The notes under the pieces are model-generated. The model was given only the letters and a program-made list of their open reading frames with translations. It did not search any database and had not been told where the DNA came from. 19,444 bases of DNA from assembly GCA_043736395.1 (NCBI GenBank), contig JAYTCQ010000248.1, positions 1 to 19,444 on the forward strand. Direction: 5' to 3'. Of this stretch, positions 16,701 through 19,444 are shown in pieces. How positions within the stretch are numbered: position 1 is the stretch's first letter; each line of letters starts with the position of its first letter. The stretch is from JAFDVL01 sp043736395 (GTDB taxonomy: Bacteria > Acidobacteriota > Blastocatellia > RBC074). Both the position numbers and the translations under genes were made by a program.

Positions 16701-16977
16701 CTTCAGCGCAGCCCTGTCAGCAGGCTTCACGCGGCTTCGTCCGGTGTTGATGACGGCGGCGGCGATGATTATCGGGATGTTGCCGATGGCCTTTGGCTTT
16801 GGCGAAGGCGGCGAACAAAATGCGCCGCTCGGACGCGCAGTAATTGGCGGTTTAATTGTAGCTACTTTTGCGACATTATTTTTTGTGCCTGTGGTCTACA
16901 GTGTGCTGCGTCGCAAGCAACCTTCGACGCAAACGAATGTGAAAGAAATTGATGCGGCTTCTTTGGGAGTTGCTTGA
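13780..16977 (+). CDS. RND efflux pump inner-membrane permease (AcrB/HAE1-like)
   Basis: A 1065-residue protein of normal length for the AcrB superfamily. M-W-I-V-R-L-A-L-R-R-P-Y-T-F is the usual amphipathic start and first helix, followed by porter domain segments (D-I-F-P-E-I-D-I-P, G-I-S-A-E-E-M-E) and two repeats of six-helix bundles. The TM4 acid pair used for proton coupling is present as D401-D402 in G-I-L-V-D-D-A-T-V-E-I-E-N. In TM10 the Lys of AcrB (K940, in A-K-N) falls at T-A-N, so the Lys is Ala955. It is read towards the adaptor gene 156 bases downstream. There is no good Shine-Dalgarno just before ATG 13780, but the N-terminus matches the family well. Substrates cannot be predicted; export of drugs, lipids or siderophores are possible. 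Confidence 0.94.
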   Translation: MWIVRLALRRPYTFVVAALLIALFGVVTINRMSTDIFPEIDIPIVAVIWTYNGISAEEMEKRIVTPHERGLTTTVNDIEHIESQSLNGVAVIKIFFHPNAKIEGAVGQISAMSQSILRIMPPGSSAPFIVRYNISNVPILQASVSGETLSEQQLYDLSQNFIRTQLATVQGASIPVPYGGKPRQIMVDIDGPALFANGLSATDITAALNAQNLILPAGTAKVDTREYNVRMNSSPETIAGLGDLPIKQVGNTTIYLKDIAQVRDGSSVQTNIVRQNGKRAALLTILKSGGASTLDIVNRVKLALPKILSTLPPELKVNLLFDQSVFVRSAINGVMFEALIAACLTAAMIMLFLGSWRSTLIVTISIPLSILCSVIVLNLLGQTLNVMTLGGLALAVGILVDDATVEIENIHRNLGQGKPLIDAILDGAQQIAVPAFVSTLAICIVFVPVIFLTGAAKSLFTPLAMAVVFAMMASYLLSRTLIPTMVMYLLRKEATSYQADGEFIAHSTDIIGRFHNKFNHSFERFRARYGAMLEWALAHRRTVTFSFLLFCLGSFLFLPFLGEDFFPMVDAGQFRLHVRAPAGTRLEETEKTFGEVEVAIRRTIPKEELNLILDNIGLPAIGINLAYSDSATVGLSDGEILVSLNENHRPTADYIRQLRVDLKKEFPNLTFFFQPADIVSQILNFGLPAPIDIQIVGRDKGNYDIARQIEQRVARIPGAADVHLHQVVDAPELRVNVDRTKAGQVGLTQRDVANSVLTSLSSSGQTAPNFWLNPENGVSYFIAVQTPQYKMDSVDALQNTPITSSNATAPQLLSNLATVEHKTTLAVVNHYNVQPTLDVYANVQRRDLGGVAREIDRVIAELQPKLPRGSTIVMRGQVESMLSSFLGLGLGLGFAILLVYFLMVVNFQSWLDPFIILMALPGALAGILWMLFVTQTTISVPSLMGAIMCVGVATANSILLVTFANEQRLLGQNAFSAALSAGFTRLRPVLMTAAAMIIGMLPMAFGFGEGGEQNAPLGRAVIGGLIVATFATLFFVPVVYSVLRRKQPSTQTNVKEIDAASLGVA

Positions 16978-16988
16978 AAAGGGGATTC

Positions 16989-17121
16989 AACGCAAAGGGA
17001 GGAGGGGACAAGGGGACAAGAGGACAAAGAGACAAGGGGCAAAGAAAACTTAAATCTGCTATCCCCCAATCTCCTTTTCCCCTTGTCACTCCTTCTCGTT
17101 GCCTCCTTGTCCCTTTGCGTT
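16989..17121. repeat. GA-rich/CT-rich imperfect inverted repeat with 12-bp perfect ends
   Basis: AACGCAAAGGGA (16989-17000) and TCCCTTTGCGTT (17110-17121) are perfect inverted ends of a 133-base element. The left half is purine-rich with iterated GGACAAGGGGACAAG-type words; the right half is pyrimidine-rich with their rough complements (CCCCTTGTC). It starts 11 bases after the RND permease stop and ends 12 bases before the adaptor ATG, so it fills nearly the whole gap. No transposase is present. Similar GGGACAAGG repeats are common in intergenic DNA of cyanobacteria and some other phyla (recalled). Confidence 0.7.
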
Positions 17122-17133
17122 AAGAAACTGAAA

Positions 17134-18468
17134 ATGAACGAAAATCCTGCTCCGAAAAAATTATCAAAAACCGCCATCACAGGCGTCCTGCTTCTGCTCG
17201 TCATCCTGCTCGTGATAGGGATTCTTCCGCGCCTGAAACGCCGCTCTGAATTATCAGCGTTGGCGAACGATCAAACGAATTCGCAGCCCATCGTCACCGT
17301 ACAAAAACCGCGCGAAGGCGAAGCGACGAACGAACTAACGTTGCCTGCGACGACGACTGCCGTGCAGGATACGATCATCGCAGCCCGCAGCAACGGGTAC
17401 GTAAAGCGCTGGATCGCAGGACTCGGTCAAAAGGTGAAAGCCGGAGAATTGCTCGCAGAAATTGCTGCCCCTGAAAGCGATCAGGAACTGCGCGAAGCCC
17501 GTCAACAGGCGCTCGAAGCTGGTCAAGTAGTCAATCAGGGACAAGCCGAACTCGCGCAGGCGCAGGCAGGTTTAGAACAGGCGCAGGCTGCGCTCAAGCA
17601 GGCGCAAACGAATCTTGAATTAGCTCGTGTGAATCTCGAACGATCAAAAACCTTAACGAAAGAAGGCATCGTAGCGCCTCAGGATACGGACGATAAACAG
17701 GCAATTTTTGATGTGCGCAAAGCCGATGTCGAGGCTGCGCAAGCTTTGATTCGCGCCCGACAATCGAATGTTCGCGCCCAGCAATCTGTGATCCAATCCA
17801 GGCAATCCAATGTCGGAGGACGGCAGGCAAATGTGCAGCGGCTGGTAGAATTAAAATCCTTCGAGCAGATCAAAGCTCCATTTTCAGGCGTCATCACTGC
17901 GCGTACTCTCGAAGTTGGCGCCTTAGTAAATGCCACCGGAGGGACAGGAACAAACATGGGGCTGTATCGAATTGCCAAAATTGACACGATTCGCACGTGG
18001 GTGAATGTGCCGCAAACCTACATCACCGCCGTAAAATTAGGCGTCCCCGCCGAAGTTCATGTCAAAGAAATGCCGGATGAAAAATTCTTTGGAAAAATCG
18101 CCAGCACTTCAAATTCCATTGATCCCGCAACACGTACAATGATGGTCGAAGTACGCGTCCCAAATCCAAGTTTAAAATTATTGCCAGGGATGTCCGTCCA
18201 GGTAAAATTCGCGCTCCCGAACAATGCCCGCGCCTTGCTGATCCCCGTCGGTGCACTCGTCGTCAACGCGAAAGGGACTCAAGTCCTCACCGTTGGCGAA
18301 AAGCATAAAGTTCACGAAATTAAAGTACAAGTAGGCCGCGACTTCGGCAAAGAAGTAGAAATCCTCTCAGGGCTGACCTCTGAATCGTCTGTCATCCTCA
18401 ATCCGACGGACACGATGCATGAAGGAACCGACGTTCAAATCGCTAAGCCAAAGCAGGAAAAACAATAG
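17134..18468 (+). CDS. RND efflux periplasmic adaptor (membrane fusion protein, HlyD family)
   Basis: From ATG 17134 the protein has 444 residues. A TTG start 51 bases upstream would lie inside the repeat element and is not used. After a short basic N-terminus a single hydrophobic anchor (about 12-32) places the rest in the periplasm. A lipoyl half-motif (I-A-A-R-S-N-G-Y-V-K-R-W, G-Q-K-V-K-A-G-E-L-L-A) at about 80-110 leads to a long coiled-coil hairpin rich in Q-A-[EQ] heptads (about 115-235), the other lipoyl half (I-K-A-P-F-S-G-V-I-T-A-R) and a beta-barrel (T-W-V-N-V-P-Q, L-L-P-G-M-S-V-Q-V). The coiled coil should touch an outer-membrane channel, for which no gene is seen here. The adaptor follows its permease, the reverse of the usual order. 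Confidence 0.92.
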   Translation: MNENPAPKKLSKTAITGVLLLLVILLVIGILPRLKRRSELSALANDQTNSQPIVTVQKPREGEATNELTLPATTTAVQDTIIAARSNGYVKRWIAGLGQKVKAGELLAEIAAPESDQELREARQQALEAGQVVNQGQAELAQAQAGLEQAQAALKQAQTNLELARVNLERSKTLTKEGIVAPQDTDDKQAIFDVRKADVEAAQALIRARQSNVRAQQSVIQSRQSNVGGRQANVQRLVELKSFEQIKAPFSGVITARTLEVGALVNATGGTGTNMGLYRIAKIDTIRTWVNVPQTYITAVKLGVPAEVHVKEMPDEKFFGKIASTSNSIDPATRTMMVEVRVPNPSLKLLPGMSVQVKFALPNNARALLIPVGALVVNAKGTQVLTVGEKHKVHEIKVQVGRDFGKEVEILSGLTSESSVILNPTDTMHEGTDVQIAKPKQEKQ

Positions 18469-18483
18469 ATTATCGTTACAGGC

Positions 18484-18558
18484 GTTAAGAGTTCGCACTT
18501 CAGCGTGTGAACGCCAGCGAAGCGCGGCGTTTGGCACACTGAAGTGTGAACTCTTAAC
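18484..18558. repeat. Imperfect long hairpin (about 30-bp stem)
   Basis: GTTAAGAGTTC at 18484-18494 pairs exactly with GAACTCTTAAC at 18548-18558. The stem continues inwards with one G-U, a mismatch and small bulges to GGCG/CGCC near the top; the apex is about 18516-18525. It lies between the efflux adaptor and the small coiled-coil gene. It differs in sequence from the palindromes near 5879 and 16989. Confidence 0.7.
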
Positions 18559-18615
18559 TCTAGTCAATACAGGCTCTCTCAGTTTATGATGGCAATTTAC
18601 GCGAGGAGTAATTCT

Positions 18616-19011
18616 ATGCCAAGTATTCAAGTTGACACCGAACAGTTGTTGCAAGCGGCGGCGCAGCTCCCACATTTTGAATTTGAAAAATTTTTGTCCA
18701 GATTGCATACGCTACGTCGGCAGGCCACAGTCCCGCATCTCTCACAGCGGGAAACGGAATTGCTTCGACAAATTAATCAGACTTTGCCGTCTGCTACGCA
18801 GAAGAGGTATGAATCGCTTCGTCGCAAACGGCAGCAGACGCGACTTTCGGCGGCGGATGAGCGCGAATTTATGGCATTGACCAAACAGCGCGAACAGTTT
18901 GAGGTTGATCGGTTACAGCACCTCGCAGAACTGGCACGGCTGCGTGAAGTGACGCTTCCCGCCTTATTAAAACAGCTTGGCATTGAGACGCCTGATCCCG
19001 AATATGTCTAA
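18616..19011 (+). CDS. Small coiled-coil-like partner protein of an HNH endonuclease gene
   Basis: A 131-residue soluble protein, mostly helical and charged, with L-S-Q-R-E-T-E-L-L-R-Q-I-N-Q-T-L-P, Y-E-S-L-R-R-K-R-Q and L-A-E-L-A-R-L-R-E-V-T-L-P-A-L-L-K-Q-L-G-I. ATG 18616 is chosen for its GAGGAG (18603-18608) seven bases upstream; an ATG at 18586 lacks one. I recall this family from cyanobacteria and other phyla, where it stands directly before a small HNH endonuclease gene. Here the last codons overlap the start of the ruined HNH gene (ATG 19004 inside this gene, stop TAA 19009-19011). The pair resembles a toxin-antitoxin or restriction-like unit, but no function is known to me. The gene itself is intact. 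Confidence 0.72.
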   Translation: MPSIQVDTEQLLQAAAQLPHFEFEKFLSRLHTLRRQATVPHLSQRETELLRQINQTLPSATQKRYESLRRKRQQTRLSAADEREFMALTKQREQFEVDRLQHLAELARLREVTLPALLKQLGIETPDPEYV

Positions 19012-19337
19012 ACCCGTCAGCAAAACAGAATTGCGGCGGAAAAACTGTTTTAGAAAACCTGGCTCTCTCCTGTCAGGGCTGCAACAATCACAAGCACACA
19101 AAAATTAAAGCGCGAGATCCAATCTCAGGTCAACTGGCACTTTTGTTTCATCCGCGCCTCCACAATTGGTCAGAGAATTTTTCGTGGAGTGATGATTATC
19201 TCGAAATGCTGGGGGTGACGCCGACTGGAAGAGCTACGATTGTTGCGTTGCAATTAAATCGGGATGAAGTAGTGAATTTGAGACGGGTTCTGAGAGTCTT
19301 TGAAGAACATCCTCCCAAGCTTACGTTGATGAAATGA
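19004..19337 (+). pseudogene. HNH endonuclease remnant with internal deletion and frameshift
   Basis: ATG 19004 overlaps the upstream stop by eight bases and gives M-S-K-P-V-S-K-T-E-L-R-R, a normal start for this HNH family, but the frame then runs into TAA at 19106-19108. From about 19035 another frame continues to TGA 19335-19337 and reads G-G-K-T-V-L-E-N-L-A-L-S-C-Q-G-C-N-N-H-K, the second half of the HNH zinc and nuclease core, then L-F-H-P-R-L-H-N-W and T-P-T-G-R-A-T-I-V-A-L-Q-L-N-R-D-E-V, the usual C-terminus. The piece between, with the first C-x-x-C and the D-H-I metal-binding motif, is missing; I estimate 40-60 codons. The break lies at about 19033-19040. No active nuclease can be made. 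The clean start and clean end argue for one deletion, or an assembly gap. Confidence 0.8.
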
Positions 19338-19389
19338 GAGAATAAATACTAGAGTTGTTGCGGTGAAAGAAAAAAGCTAGTCTAAAGAA

Positions 19390-19444
19390 ATGAAATTAGC
19401 ACGAAAAGAACTAAAGAATAAAAGACAATGGCGAGCAGCAACGG
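19390..19444 (+). CDS. Start of an unidentified ORF running off the window
   Basis: ATG 19390 opens 18 codons up to the window edge: M-K-L-A-R-K-E-L-K-N-K-R-Q-W-R-A-A-T. The basic start and R-Q-W-R-A-A-T faintly recall N-termini of some IS5-like transposases (R-x-[WF]-x-x-x-T-G-L/M), but 18 residues cannot settle it. The bases 19338-19389 before it hold GAAAGAAAAAA and no strong Shine-Dalgarno. Confidence 0.3.
   Translation, partial: MKLARKELKNKRQWRAAT

Noticed and set aside
17083..17133. TTG start giving a hydrophobic leader S-L-L-L-V-A-S-L-S-L-C to the adaptor
   Set aside because: It falls inside the pyrimidine-rich half of the inverted repeat, which explains the Leu/Ser composition; ATG 17134 already precedes a proper membrane anchor.

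Overview
The window looks like chromosomal DNA of a Gram-negative, non-model bacterium with intermediate GC. The combination of an S8 protease with V-L-[WF]-type hexapeptide repeats, a DUF5117/DUF4953-type metalloprotease, an RND pump, a long FtsX-fold permease and abundant intergenic palindromes fits Acidobacteriota, possibly Blastocatellia. That placement is inference from gene content, not from any marker gene. No rRNA, tRNA, CRISPR array or complete insertion sequence was seen.

Layout. 1-864: 3' end of a secreted subtilase ending in eight identical hexapeptides. 967-4377: a tightly spaced pair, a GNAT acetyltransferase and a membrane PAS-GGDEF-EAL cyclic-di-GMP enzyme. 4507-5736: a predicted lipoprotein fusing an M23 endopeptidase-like domain to an L,D-transpeptidase (YkuD) domain. 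5737-6007: a gap with a perfect 34-bp inverted repeat. 6008-9373: a TPR-like cytoplasmic protein followed 12 bases later by a secreted zinc metalloprotease. 9522-10766: an AT-richer, YCF48/BNR-type beta-propeller protein at the cell surface. 10988-13597 (minus): a long ABC permease with no ATPase gene beside it. 13780-18468: RND permease followed by its periplasmic adaptor, an efflux module without an outer-membrane channel gene in view. 18616-19337: a small coiled-coil-like protein whose partner, an HNH endonuclease gene, is wrecked by an internal deletion. 19390-end: the start of an unidentified ORF.

Most genes serve the cell envelope: secreted proteolysis, peptidoglycan remodelling, efflux and lipoprotein or lipid-type export. 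The c-di-GMP enzyme adds a regulator. Nothing here forms an obvious multi-gene novel system. The items most worth a second look are the M23-YkuD fusion, the hexapeptide array kept identical at protein level despite synonymous divergence, the HNH gene ruin next to an intact partner, and the different inverted repeats that occupy several intergenic gaps directly before start codons.
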